Positions 10,502 through 18,935 are shown, counted from the first letter of the stretch. The stretch is 48,342 nt of DNA from Gammaproteobacteria bacterium (GCA_025357915.1 JANYLH010000086.1:1-48342); one strand, 5' to 3'. The notes: generated by a model not told the origin, from the sequence alone. Numbers and translations: made by a program.

Positions 10502-10804
10502 ATGTTCGACATTGGCTTCTCGGAGGTCCTGCTGATCCTGGGACTGGCGCTGGTGGTGCTGGGCCCCGACAAGCTCCCGCAGGTGGCGCGCACCATCGGC
10601 CGCTGGGCCGGACGCGCACGCGCCATGGCCCGGCAGTTCCGCGATCAGCTGGAGTCGGAAGCCGACGGCCTCAAGGTGGACCTGAACCCGCCGCCGCACC
10701 CGGCAGCGCCGCCGCCCGCGGCGCCGCCACCGCACGCCGCCACTCCGCCCGCACCAACGGCTGCACCAACGCCCGACATCGCGCCGCATGACCGGCGAGA
10801 GTGA
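10502..10804 (+). CDS. tatB: Sec-independent translocase protein TatB
   Basis: TatB forms the signal-peptide receptor with TatC. From the ATG at 10502 the protein has 100 residues. It starts MFDIGFSEVLLILGLALVVLGPDKLP, with the TatB-type glutamate in the membrane helix and the GPDKLP hinge. An amphipathic helix (ARTIGRWAGRARAMARQF) follows. The C-terminal third is a proline/alanine tail built from repeated PPPHPAA-like units, which is low complexity and likely disordered. It overlaps tatC by 17 bases, so the two are probably translationally coupled. Confidence 0.95.
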   Translation: MFDIGFSEVLLILGLALVVLGPDKLPQVARTIGRWAGRARAMARQFRDQLESEADGLKVDLNPPPHPAAPPPAAPPPHAATPPAPTAAPTPDIAPHDRRE

Positions 10805-11552
10805 ACCGCTTCTCGAGGGCACGCTGATCTCGCACCTGCTCGAGCTGCGTACGCGATTGATGCGTGCCTTCATCGCGGTGATCCTGGTGTTCATCCCCTG
10901 CGCCTTCTATTCGAACCAGCTGTTCGAATGGCTCTCGCACCCGCTGCTGCTGCAGCTCCCCGCCCACAGCATGCTGATCTCCACCAGCATCACCGCGCCC
11001 TTTACCACGCCGCTCAAGCTGGCCTTCGTCGCCGCGCTGGTGCTGACGATGCCGTACATACTCTATGAGCTGTGGGCGTTCGTCGCGCCCGGGCTCTACC
11101 GCCACGAAAAAGGCTTCGCGGTCCCGCTGTTGTGCTCGGCGGTGATCCTGTTCTACGTCGGCGTGTCTTTTGCCTATTTCATCGTCTTTCCATTGATCTT
11201 CAGTTTCTTTGTCAGCACGACTCCGCACGGCGTGCAGATGATGGCCGACATTTCCATGTACATGGAATTCGTGTTGATGCTGATGTTTTCCTTCGGCATC
11301 GCCTTCGAGGTGCCGGTCGCGGTCGTGCTGCTGGTGATGATGGGAATCGTGCCACTCGAGAAGCTGACCCAGATCCGTGGCTACGTGCTGATCGCGGTGT
11401 TCATCATCGCCGCGATCCTCACGCCGCCCGACGCCATCTCGCAGACCGTCATGGCGGTGCCCATGTACCTGCTCTATGAAGGCGGCATTCTCATGGCGCG
11501 CCTGATGGCGCGCAGCCGCGCCAAGGCTAAAAAAGCCGCGGGGGATGAATGA
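10788..11552 (+). CDS. tatC: Sec-independent translocase protein TatC
   Basis: TatC is the polytopic core of the Tat receptor. The 254 residues contain six predicted membrane helices. The LLEGTLISHLLELRTRLMRAF start contains the cytoplasmic signal-binding region (SHLLELR). The PFTTPLKLAFVAALVLTMPYILYELWAFVAPGLY loop carries the family's conserved FxAPGLY element, and FEVPVAV is typical of helix four. It ends in a lysine-rich tail. Its stop codon overlaps the start of the next gene by 4 bases. Confidence 0.98.
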   Translation: MTGESEPLLEGTLISHLLELRTRLMRAFIAVILVFIPCAFYSNQLFEWLSHPLLLQLPAHSMLISTSITAPFTTPLKLAFVAALVLTMPYILYELWAFVAPGLYRHEKGFAVPLLCSAVILFYVGVSFAYFIVFPLIFSFFVSTTPHGVQMMADISMYMEFVLMLMFSFGIAFEVPVAVVLLVMMGIVPLEKLTQIRGYVLIAVFIIAAILTPPDAISQTVMAVPMYLLYEGGILMARLMARSRAKAKKAAGDE

Positions 11553-13540
11553 TGGCCAGTTCCACCGCCGTGCCACCCATCGCGCGCGCCGAGCTCACGG
11601 TTCGCGGCCTGATCCTCGGCGTACTCATCACGGTGCTGTTCACCGCGGCCAACGTCTACTTCGGCCTCAAGGCCGGGCTTACTTTCGCCACCTCGATCCC
11701 GGCGGCGGTGATCTCCATGGCGGTGCTGCGCGGCTTTAAAGGCATGACCGTCCAGGAGAACAACATCGTGCAGACGGTCGCCTCGGCAGCCGGCACGCTC
11801 TCCTCGATCATTTTCGTGCTGCCGGGCCTGGTCATGATCGGCTGGTGGACGGGTTTCCCTTACTGGGTGTCGTGCGCGATCTGTGCACTGGGGGGAATCC
11901 TCGGTGTCATGTATTCGATTCCATTGCGTCGCGCGCTGGTCACGCAGTCGGACCTGCCGTATCCGGAAGGCGTCGCCTGCGCGGAAGTGCTCAAGGTCGG
12001 CGGTGGCGAGCATGCCGACGCGCAGGCGGTCGAGGAAAGCAGCGACGGCTTGCGCGCGGTAGTGTGGGGCTCGGTGGTATCCGCCACCTTCGCGGTGATC
12101 GTGGCGACACGCGTGTTCGCCAGCGACGTGGTGCGTTACTTCCGCGTCGGCGAGCGCGGCGTCAGCGGTTTTGATTTCTTCCTCTCCTTCGCGCTGTTCG
12201 CGGTGGGACACCTGGTCGGGCTCTGGGTCGGCATCGCCATGTTCGTGGGTGCGCTGATCGGCTGGGCCTGGGGCGTACCGCATTTCTCGGCGCTGGCGAC
12301 GGCGGGAACCGACTCGATTGCACACCTGGCGCAGGCCACCTGGAGCCACCAGGTGCGTTTCGTCGGCGCCGGCACCATCGGCGTGGCGGCGGTGTGGACG
12401 CTGGCGAAGCTCATCAAGCCGGTCGCCGCCGGACTCCGCTCGGCGATGGCCGCCTCGCGCGCGCGCGCAGCCGGAAACGCTGCGCTGTTGCCGCGCACCG
12501 AACAGGATATTCCGATTGGCTGGGTGGCGCTGATCTCGCTCGTGTGCATGGCGCCGATTGGCTGGTTGCTCGCTGACTTCAGCACCACCAGCGGCCTGGG
12601 CGATCACATGCTGGTGCTGGTGGCCGGCGGCCTGTTGTACATCGCGGTCATGAGCTTCTTCGTCTCCGCGGTCTGCGGCTACATGGCGGGCCTCATCGGC
12701 TCGTCGAACAGCCCGCTCTCCGGCATCGGCATCCTGGTGGTGATCGGCGCGGCGCTGCTGCTGGTGCTGGGCGTGCGCGCCGGCGTACCGGCCAGCGGCC
12801 AGAAGTCGCTGGTGGCCTACGCGCTGTTCGTCACCGCCGTGGTGTTCGCGGTGGCGACCATCGCCAACAACAATCTGCAGGATCTCAAGACCGGCCAGCT
12901 CGTTGATGCCACGCCGTGGAAGCAGCAGGTCGCGCTGGTGATCGGCGTCATCGCCGGAGCGGCGATCATTCCGCCGATCCTTGACCTGCTCAACCACGCC
13001 TACGGTTTCGCCGGTGCGCCGGGTCCGGTGCGCGAACACCCGCTGCCGGCGCCGCAGGCCGGGTTGATTTCGGCGCTGGCGCAGGGCGTGATCCAGAACA
13101 ACGTCGACTGGAGTCTGATCAAGATCGGGGCCCTGGTCGGCGTACTCGTCATCGCTGCCGACGAGACGCTGCGGCGCGTGACGAAATCCGCGCATCTGTC
13201 CCCGCTCGCGGTCGGCCTCGGCATCTACCTGCCGACGCAGAGCACGCTCATGGTCGTGGCCGGTGCGATCGTCGGCTGGTATTTCGACCGTCGCGCCGAG
13301 CGCGGGCCGCGGGCCGCGGCCACCAAGCAACTCGGCGTGTTGCTCGCCTCGGGGATGATCGTCGGCGAAGGCCTGGTCGGCGTGGTGATTGCCGCGTTCG
13401 TGGCCTTCTCGGGCAAGGACTATCCGCTGGCGCTGGTTGGCGATGCCTTCGCCGGCCGCCCCGCCGAACTGATCGGCGGCGGCGTGTTCGCGCTGGTTAC
13501 GTTCCTGCTGTATCGCTGGGCAGCGCGGCTGCGGACCTAG
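11549..13540 (+). CDS. OPT-family oligopeptide transporter
   Basis: This inner-membrane transporter of the OPT superfamily (bacterial peptide or siderophore branch) has 663 residues and about 16 hydrophobic segments. Recognisable elements are TAANVYFGLKAGLTFATSIPAAVISMA near the N-terminus, QTVASAAGTLSSIIFVLPGL, SDLPYPEGVACAEVL, SSNSPLSGIGI and LPTQSTLMVVAGAIVGW. Two methionines are adjacent at the start (11549 and 11552). The substrate cannot be read from sequence. Its start lies within the tatC stop, so it is expressed with tatABC, although transport by OPT proteins has no known need for Tat. Confidence 0.93.
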   Translation: MMASSTAVPPIARAELTVRGLILGVLITVLFTAANVYFGLKAGLTFATSIPAAVISMAVLRGFKGMTVQENNIVQTVASAAGTLSSIIFVLPGLVMIGWWTGFPYWVSCAICALGGILGVMYSIPLRRALVTQSDLPYPEGVACAEVLKVGGGEHADAQAVEESSDGLRAVVWGSVVSATFAVIVATRVFASDVVRYFRVGERGVSGFDFFLSFALFAVGHLVGLWVGIAMFVGALIGWAWGVPHFSALATAGTDSIAHLAQATWSHQVRFVGAGTIGVAAVWTLAKLIKPVAAGLRSAMAASRARAAGNAALLPRTEQDIPIGWVALISLVCMAPIGWLLADFSTTSGLGDHMLVLVAGGLLYIAVMSFFVSAVCGYMAGLIGSSNSPLSGIGILVVIGAALLLVLGVRAGVPASGQKSLVAYALFVTAVVFAVATIANNNLQDLKTGQLVDATPWKQQVALVIGVIAGAAIIPPILDLLNHAYGFAGAPGPVREHPLPAPQAGLISALAQGVIQNNVDWSLIKIGALVGVLVIAADETLRRVTKSAHLSPLAVGLGIYLPTQSTLMVVAGAIVGWYFDRRAERGPRAAATKQLGVLLASGMIVGEGLVGVVIAAFVAFSGKDYPLALVGDAFAGRPAELIGGGVFALVTFLLYRWAARLRT

Positions 13541-13547
13541 CGCGCGC

Positions 13548-13946
13548 TCACTGGCCGGGCGGCGGATCCGGCGGCCCGCGCTGGATCACGACGGCGACGC
13601 GCGGACGCGGGCCGATGAACCAGGAGCCGACCCAGCCGGCCAGGCCCACCACGATCGCGCCGAGGAAAGCCGCGCGAAAACCGCTGAGCGTGAAGCCGGG
13701 CAGGACCCGCGCCACCAGTGCCAGCATGCCGGCGTTGACCACGAACACGAACAGCCCGAGGCTCGCGAGCGTGAGCGGGAGCGTCAGCAGCAGCACCAGG
13801 GGGCGCACCAGCGCGTTGACCACGCCCAGCAGCACGGCCGCAATGATCAGCGTGTTCTGGTCGGCGAAGTGGAACCCGTCGACCCACTGGCTCGCGAGCC
13901 ACAGCCCCAGCGCTGCCACCGCGGCCCGCAGGATGAAGCGGCTCAT
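13548..13946 (-). CDS. Phage-holin-IV / YvlD-like small membrane protein
   Basis: The 132-residue protein has four hydrophobic helices. The NALVRPLVLLLTLPLTLASLGLFVFVVNAGML segment is the hallmark of the PF04020 family (mycobacterial four-TM phage holin family, YvlD). Despite the name, chromosomal members are not shown to be holins and the function is unknown. The C-terminus is proline-rich (GPPDPPPGQ). It overlaps the upstream SRPBCC gene by 4 bases, so the two are probably in one transcript. It converges with the OPT gene, only 7 bases away. Confidence 0.88.
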   Translation of the reverse strand: MSRFILRAAVAALGLWLASQWVDGFHFADQNTLIIAAVLLGVVNALVRPLVLLLTLPLTLASLGLFVFVVNAGMLALVARVLPGFTLSGFRAAFLGAIVVGLAGWVGSWFIGPRPRVAVVIQRGPPDPPPGQ

Positions 13947-14407
13947 GCGCTCTTCGCCTGGTCCTTCGCCTGGTCCTTCGCCTGCTTCTCGGCCAGCACT
14001 TTCAAGCGCGCCAGTGCCTGGGCCCAGCCGCCGCGCAACCGCTGGTAGTACGGATCCCAGCTCTCATCCATGGGGAATCCGGAGCCCAGCAGCCGCAGCA
14101 CGGCCAGATCCTGTTCGGTGTCGAGAATGAAATCATCGATCATCACGGCGTCGCTGGCCGGCAGGTCGCGCGGCGGCATGTAGATCAGCCGCAGGCGGCG
14201 CGCTGGCTCGAACACGTCGATGTGCGCCTCGCGCTCGAGATCCCGGTCGGCGCGCACATAGTAGCTGCCGCCGGACTTCGGGCTGACGCGCGCGCCCGGC
14301 CCGTACCAGAGCGAGAGCAACTGCGGCTCGACCAGCCCGCGCCACACCATCTCGACCGGCGCCCGCACGTCGATACGGTGGGCGTAGCCGCGCGTCCGCT
14401 CAGCCAT
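13943..14407 (-). CDS. SRPBCC-fold (AHSA1-like) protein with a repetitive C-terminus
   Basis: From the ATG at 14407 the protein has 154 residues. The helix-grip START/Bet v1-like fold is indicated by YAHRIDVRAPVEMVWRGLVEPQLLSLWYGPGARV at the N-terminus and GWAQALARLKVLAEKQ at the C-terminal helix. Proteins of this kind bind hydrophobic ligands or act with Hsp90; the specific role is unknown. The last residues, KDQAKDQAKSA, come from a 12-bp tandem repeat. The start overlaps the dedA stop by 8 bases. A longer reading frame upstream would add 11 unlikely residues. Confidence 0.85.
   Translation of the reverse strand: MAERTRGYAHRIDVRAPVEMVWRGLVEPQLLSLWYGPGARVSPKSGGSYYVRADRDLEREAHIDVFEPARRLRLIYMPPRDLPASDAVMIDDFILDTEQDLAVLRLLGSGFPMDESWDPYYQRLRGGWAQALARLKVLAEKQAKDQAKDQAKSA
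13949..13984. repeat. 12-bp tandem repeat inside the SRPBCC gene
   Basis: GTCCTTCGCCTG occurs at 13961-13972 and 13973-13984, preceded by a degenerate copy at 13949-13960. The unit is in frame and encodes a KDQA/EKQA-type four-residue period, so copy-number change would not break the gene. Confidence 0.85.
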
Positions 14408-15065
14408 GCCGGCCACCCTTGCCGCCGGCGCCGCCCTCACGCCACAGCACCCAGAGGATCGGCGCCAGCGAAACCGCGATGATCATCAGCGTCACCAGGC
14501 CAAAGTTGTTCTTCACGACCGGAAGATTGCCAAACAGGAATCCGCCGCACAAGAAGAGCGTGACCCAGGCGCTGCCGCCCACGATGTTGAAGAGCTGGTA
14601 GCGCGCCGGCGGCATGCGGCCGATGCCGGCGACAAACGGCGTGAAGGTGCGCACGATCGGCATGAAGCGCGACAACACGATCGCCAGGCCCCCGTGCCGC
14701 AGGAAGAATTCCTCCGCGCGCCGCAGGTACTCGAGGCGGAACAGCCGGCTGCGGCCGTCGAAGGCACGTCGCCCGATGCGCCAGCCGATCCAGTAATTGA
14801 GGCTGTTGCCGGCGATCGCGGCGGCGCCGAGCAGCAGCAGGAGCCAGGACAGGTGGAGCGTGCCGCTGGTGTCGACGGCGGCCAGCGCGCCGGTGCCGAA
14901 CAGCAGGGAATCGCCCGGCAGGAACGGCGTGACCACCAGGCCGGTCTCGCAGAAGATGACCGCAAACAGCAGCGCGTAGATCCATAGGTCGTAGCGCGCC
15001 AGCAGCTCGACCAGATGGTGATCGAGGTGCAGAACCACATCGGCGAGAAACTGCAGCGTCGTCAT
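14400..15065 (-). CDS. DedA-family membrane protein
   Basis: The protein has 221 residues and about five membrane segments, some re-entrant. The DedA/SNARE-associated domain is shown by FCETGLVVTPFLPGDSLLFGTGALAA, NYWIGWRIGRRAF, FFLRHGGLAIVLSRFMPIVRTFTPFVAGIGRM and NIVGGSAWVTLFLCGGFLFG. The essential acidic (FCETGLVVTPFLPGDS) and arginine (SRFMPIVRTF) residues are present. Family members flip undecaprenyl phosphate or other lipids and support membrane-potential homeostasis. It lies upstream of, and overlaps, the SRPBCC gene. Confidence 0.95.
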   Translation of the reverse strand: MTTLQFLADVVLHLDHHLVELLARYDLWIYALLFAVIFCETGLVVTPFLPGDSLLFGTGALAAVDTSGTLHLSWLLLLLGAAAIAGNSLNYWIGWRIGRRAFDGRSRLFRLEYLRRAEEFFLRHGGLAIVLSRFMPIVRTFTPFVAGIGRMPPARYQLFNIVGGSAWVTLFLCGGFLFGNLPVVKNNFGLVTLMIIAVSLAPILWVLWREGGAGGKGGRHG

Positions 15066-15075
15066 CGGAGCCGGG

Positions 15076-15198
15076 CTAGTAATTCTGGAGGCGGTGGGCC
15101 AGTGCGCCGCCGTTGACCGCCAGCGCGAAGCCGAGCAGCGCGCCCGACCCCGTGGCCAGCCACAGGCGCCATCCGGGCTTGTTTCGCAGCAGGTTCAT
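15076..15198 (-). CDS. Possible 40-residue single-helix membrane peptide
   Basis: A short frame from the ATG at 15198 to the TAG at 15076 reads MNLLRNKPGWRLWLATGSGA and continues with a glycine/alanine-rich hydrophobic helix ending HRLQNY. It fits exactly between the GGDEF/EAL gene (ending 15211) and dedA (starting 15065), leaving 12- and 10-base gaps. The charged N-terminus followed by one membrane segment is protein-like. No strong ribosome site is visible, so it may be read by coupling or may not be translated. No family is recognised. Confidence 0.4.
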   Translation of the reverse strand: MNLLRNKPGWRLWLATGSGALLGFALAVNGGALAHRLQNY

Positions 15199-15210
15199 GC
15201 GCTGCGAATA

Positions 15211-17472
15211 CTACACGGCCTGTGCGGTCGGCGGCGCCTCGCTGAGAACGACGTTTTCCACCGTACCGTTGGCCACCGCCGCGTACAGCGGCAGCTGCTC
15301 GAGCACGTCGTCGATCGGCACCGGCCGGCCAATGGCGAAGCCCTGGGCATAGTCGACACCGAGCTGGGCGATGCGATGGCGGATCTCTTCGGTCTCGACG
15401 TATTCGGCCACGGTGATCAGCGACATGGCACGCGCCAGCTGCGCGATCGCCTGGATGGTCGACTCAGCCTTTACGTCCTTGAGCACGTCACGCACGAAAC
15501 TGCCGTCGATCTTCAGCATGGAGATCGGCAGCGAGCGCAGGTAGGCGAGCGAGCTGAGGCCGGTGCCGAAGTCATCGAGCGCGATGCCGCAGCCGAGCTT
15601 GCGCAGGCGCCGCATCAGTACCTCGGCGTGACCGAGATTGCCGATGGCCGCGCTCTCGGTGAGCTCGAAGCACAGCGCCTCCGGATTGAGGCCGCTGGCG
15701 GCGATCTGCTCAGTGAGAAACTCGGTGAACGCGCCGTCCTTGAGCGACTGGCCGGAACAGTTGATCGTGAATACCACCGGGCTCGTGGCCAGCAGCTCGC
15801 TGTGTGGCCGCAGCAGGCGCAGCGCCTCGCAGACCACCCAGCGGTCGATCTCCGGCATGAGCTGGTAGCGGTGCGCGGCCGACATGAAGTGATCGGGCCC
15901 GATCGTCTCGCCATCGATGCCGCGCATGCGCAGCAGCAGCTCGAAGTGCGGCTGGTGGTGCGTCGAGCCGAGCGGCAGCAGCAGTTGCGCGTTCAGCCGC
16001 AGCCGTCCCTCGGTAATCGCCGCGCGCAGGTCGGTGATGACGTTGATGTCGGTGAAGCGGCGGATGATGCTCTCGTCGGCTTCCTGGAACATCTCGACGC
16101 GGTTGCGGCCGCGATCGTTGGCGGCCTTGCAGGCGGTCTCGGCCGCAGCGAAGGCGTGCGTGAATTCCTGCGCGCGCGGCTCGACCGCGGCCACGCCGAC
16201 GCTGATCGAAACCACCAGGGTGCCATCGCCAATCGTGGCACCGAGCCGTTCGGCGCCCTGGCGGAGCGACTCGGCGAAGCGCGCCGCGTCGTCGAGTCCG
16301 ACGGGCAGGAGCACCGCGAAGCGGTCGCCGGAAATTCGCGCCGCGATGGCGCCGGGCGGCAGGCGCTTGCGCAGCAGGTCGCCGAGCTGCGCGATCACCT
16401 TGTCGCCGACGTGCATGCCGTAACTGTCGTTGATGACGTGCATGCGGTTGGTATCGACCGCGAGCGCACTCCACCAGCGCTGTACGCTGCTGTGCTGTCG
16501 CAGTGTGCTGTGTACACGCTGTTCAAAGGCCGGGCGGTTCAGCAACCCCGTGAGGGCATCGAAACTGGCGGCGATGACCGTGCCCACGCGCCGTGACAGA
16601 AGTTCAACGAGCCGCGCCTGGCGCGGCGTGAATTCGCTCATCGACAGCGGCCGGAACAGCGCCAGTACGCCGATCGCGCGGCCGTCCGCGCGCTTGATGG
16701 CGCAGGACAGCAGCCGGTAGGCCTGGTCATCGCCGCTGCCCTGCAAGCGGATGTTGTTGACGATGACCGCCTCGCTCCGCAGCTGCGCGGTCGACATCAG
16801 GTGCCGGTGGGCACGGGCCACGATGCTCGCCTCGATCGCATGTGCGGCATCCTGGCGCACCAGCACCAGGCCCTTCTCGGGCACGATGATCGCCGCGGCG
16901 CCACCCTGGATGTGCTCGACCGCCGCCCGCAGCACGGCCTTGAGTTCGTCGCCTCCGCCTTCTTCGCCGGCAGCGTCATCGCCACTGACGGACAGCAGCA
17001 TGTCCAGATCCTGGTCCTGCTCGGCCAGCGAACCGCTGAGGCTGAGGATCTGTTCGCGGTTCAGCAATTCGCGCGTGAGGATCTCCAGCGCCGGCCGCAC
17101 GATCGCATACACGAAAGCCAGCGTGCGCTGTTCGCTCTGTTGTCCCGCCTTGCAGCGCACCAGCACCGCGGCAAACGGCGCCATCGGCGCTTTCGTGCCC
17201 GGACGCCACAGCCAGAATATATAGATGGGTTCGCCATCCGTGATCCACACGCCGGGCACGCCGGGTTGCTCGGCGGCCGTGCGCATCGATTCGCCCACCA
17301 GTCGCGCCAGCGCGGCGTCCGCCACCATGTCGTTCGACCAGATGACTTCGCTCCGGGCGTCAAAGATCGACAAGCCGGTCATGCGCGGCAACAGTGCGCG
17401 CATCAGCTGGGTGTAGGTCTCGAATTCGGACCCGCCCTGGTGGCTCGTGGCTGGCGTAGTTACGGGAAGCAT
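15211..17472 (-). CDS. GAF-like / degenerate GGDEF / EAL protein, likely c-di-GMP phosphodiesterase
   Basis: The protein has 753 residues. An N-terminal sensory part (1-140) precedes a GAF-like segment (~175-290). A GGDEF domain (~300-465) has SGDRF at 381-385 instead of GG(D/E)EF, and GMHVGD where GHxxGD is usual, so cyclase activity is unlikely. The EAL domain (~475-745) keeps the catalytic set: Glu511 (ELLLR), Asn571, Glu603, Asp633-Asp634 (DDFGTG), Lys654, Glu690 and Gln710 (YAQGF). It should hydrolyse c-di-GMP, perhaps with the GGDEF acting as a GTP sensor. No membrane segment is seen. It is followed by the possible small peptide and dedA. Confidence 0.93.
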   Translation of the reverse strand: MLPVTTPATSHQGGSEFETYTQLMRALLPRMTGLSIFDARSEVIWSNDMVADAALARLVGESMRTAAEQPGVPGVWITDGEPIYIFWLWRPGTKAPMAPFAAVLVRCKAGQQSEQRTLAFVYAIVRPALEILTRELLNREQILSLSGSLAEQDQDLDMLLSVSGDDAAGEEGGGDELKAVLRAAVEHIQGGAAAIIVPEKGLVLVRQDAAHAIEASIVARAHRHLMSTAQLRSEAVIVNNIRLQGSGDDQAYRLLSCAIKRADGRAIGVLALFRPLSMSEFTPRQARLVELLSRRVGTVIAASFDALTGLLNRPAFEQRVHSTLRQHSSVQRWWSALAVDTNRMHVINDSYGMHVGDKVIAQLGDLLRKRLPPGAIAARISGDRFAVLLPVGLDDAARFAESLRQGAERLGATIGDGTLVVSISVGVAAVEPRAQEFTHAFAAAETACKAANDRGRNRVEMFQEADESIIRRFTDINVITDLRAAITEGRLRLNAQLLLPLGSTHHQPHFELLLRMRGIDGETIGPDHFMSAAHRYQLMPEIDRWVVCEALRLLRPHSELLATSPVVFTINCSGQSLKDGAFTEFLTEQIAASGLNPEALCFELTESAAIGNLGHAEVLMRRLRKLGCGIALDDFGTGLSSLAYLRSLPISMLKIDGSFVRDVLKDVKAESTIQAIAQLARAMSLITVAEYVETEEIRHRIAQLGVDYAQGFAIGRPVPIDDVLEQLPLYAAVANGTVENVVLSEAPPTAQAV

Positions 17473-17627
17473 GGGTTTGTATCGCCGGCAAGCATCGGGG
17501 AAAACGCGTCCCGGGGCCTTGAACCGGTTCGCGCTTTAGTTAAACGACGCGCTGATTCACATGCAGCGCGCGCCGCAGGAACCGTGACGCAGTTCTCAGG
17601 CGCGGGCGCGAGCTGGCAAGTGCTTCC

Positions 17628-18812
17628 CTAAGGGCGGCGCTGGCGGAACCAGGGGCGCGGATCGATCGGCTTGCCGCCGCGGCGGATCTCGAAATAGAGC
17701 TGCGGCTGGGGGCGGCCGCCGGTATCGCCGGCCGCGGCGATGACCTCGCCGGCGCCGACCGCCTCGCCCGCGGACTTGCGCAACTGGTCGTTGTAACCGT
17801 AAAGAGTGAGGTACCCGGCGCCATGATCAACGATGGCGAGCAGCCCGAGTCCCGGCAACCAGTCGGCGTAGATCACGCGCCCGGCTGCGACCGCCCGCAC
17901 CGGCGCCGCATGCTCCGTCGCCAGCACCATGCCGTCCCAGTCGACGCCGCTGGCGCGCGTGTCCCCATAACTGGCCACGACCCGCCCGGCGACCGGCCAG
18001 TCCAGCCGGCCGCGCAACCGGCCAAAGTCACTGCCGTCGCCGGCGCTCGCGCGCGGCGGCGCAGCCCGCGCCAGTTCGCGCAGCAGCCGCTCGAGGTCGG
18101 CCTGCTGGGCACGGAGCCGCGCCAGGCTCGCGGAGCGCGAACGCGCCTCGACCTGCAGGCTGCTCAAAGCGCCCTGCCGCTGTGCCAGCCCCCCCTCGAG
18201 TTGCGCCAGCCGCTGCTGGCGGGCGGAGCGCAGCTGCGCGAGCGAGCGCTCCTGCACCGCGACCGCGCTGTCGAGCGCGTCGATCTGCTGCACCTGCCGC
18301 TCGATGCCTGCGATCTGTACGGCGCGGGCGCGGCCGAAGTAGCCGTACCAGGCGTACAGGCGGGACGCCGCCGCCGGATTGCGCTGGTTGAGCAGCAGCT
18401 GGAGCGGTTCGTGGCGGCCGATCCGGTAGGCCACCCGCAGCTGCGAACCGAGGCTGGCACGCTCGCTCGCCAGCGCCGCGCTCACCCGCGCGCGCTCCGC
18501 GGCCAGCGCCGCGCGCCTCTGGCTGTGTTCCATCTCCTGCACATGGAGCGATTCCAGGTTCGAACGCGTCGCCGACACCGCCAGTTCGGCGTTGCGGAGG
18601 TTCCGCGCCAGCCGGTCGCGCTCGACGGCGTCACGGCTGACGTCGCGGCTGACCCGCTCGATGCGCTCTTTCAGCGCCCGCAGCTGCGCCTGCGTCTGGC
18701 CGGCGGTGGCCGCGCCCGCCAGCCCGGGCGTTGCCGGCAGGCCCGCGAGGACCAGCAGGGCCAGCAGGCCGGGCCTTGCGGCCGTGCAAATCAGCGCTCG
18801 AGCGGGTGCCAT
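17628..18812 (-). CDS. envC: EnvC-like murein hydrolase activator (LytM/M23 domain)
   Basis: The protein has 394 residues: a signal peptide (to ~35), a long coiled coil (~40-260, QLRALKERIERVSRDVSRD onward), then a LytM domain (~275-390). As in E. coli EnvC, the zinc ligands of active M23 peptidases are missing: the H-x-GxD site reads GVDWDGMVLAT, and the final HxH reads QLYFEIRR. Such proteins switch on AmiA/AmiB amidases at the septum through FtsEX. The LYGYNDQLRKSAGEAVGAGEVIA stretch closely follows the EnvC pattern. It is divergent from the rhodanese gene, a neighbourhood common in gammaproteobacteria. Confidence 0.93.
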   Translation of the reverse strand: MAPARALICTAARPGLLALLVLAGLPATPGLAGAATAGQTQAQLRALKERIERVSRDVSRDAVERDRLARNLRNAELAVSATRSNLESLHVQEMEHSQRRAALAAERARVSAALASERASLGSQLRVAYRIGRHEPLQLLLNQRNPAAASRLYAWYGYFGRARAVQIAGIERQVQQIDALDSAVAVQERSLAQLRSARQQRLAQLEGGLAQRQGALSSLQVEARSRSASLARLRAQQADLERLLRELARAAPPRASAGDGSDFGRLRGRLDWPVAGRVVASYGDTRASGVDWDGMVLATEHAAPVRAVAAGRVIYADWLPGLGLLAIVDHGAGYLTLYGYNDQLRKSAGEAVGAGEVIAAAGDTGGRPQPQLYFEIRRGGKPIDPRPWFRQRRP

Positions 18813-18837
18813 GCGGAAAAGTCTAACGCAGCGGGGC

Positions 18838-18843
18838 TATAAT
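18838..18843 (+). promoter_or_regulatory. Perfect -10 box upstream of the rhodanese gene
   Basis: TATAAT at 18838-18843 points towards the rhodanese-grxC-secB-gpsA genes. No convincing -35 lies at 16-18 bases. Transcription from about 18850 would give an ~85-base leader. Confidence 0.45.
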
Positions 18844-18893
18844 GCGCGGCCACTTGCTGGCTGTGCCCCGGACCGCCTGCGGTGAGCCACTAG

Positions 18894-18912
18894 CCTGCAG
18901 CCTCACTGCAGG
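18894..18912 (+). other. Perfect hairpin in the rhodanese-gene leader
   Basis: CCTGCAG and CTGCAGG form a 7-bp perfect stem with a 5-base loop, ending 23 bases before the ATG at 18936. It could be a protein-binding dyad or an RNA hairpin near the ribosome site. Confidence 0.5.
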
Positions 18913-18935
18913 TGCCAAAGGACCCTAGCCAGACC

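Noticed and set aside
13548..13946. The holin-family protein as sign of a prophage
   Set aside because: Family name only: YvlD-like chromosomal proteins are widespread, and no phage structural, lysis or integrase genes are nearby.
17628..18812. Loss of zinc ligands in the LytM domain as a novel dead peptidase
   Set aside because: This is the known normal state of EnvC, which activates amidases rather than cutting peptidoglycan itself.
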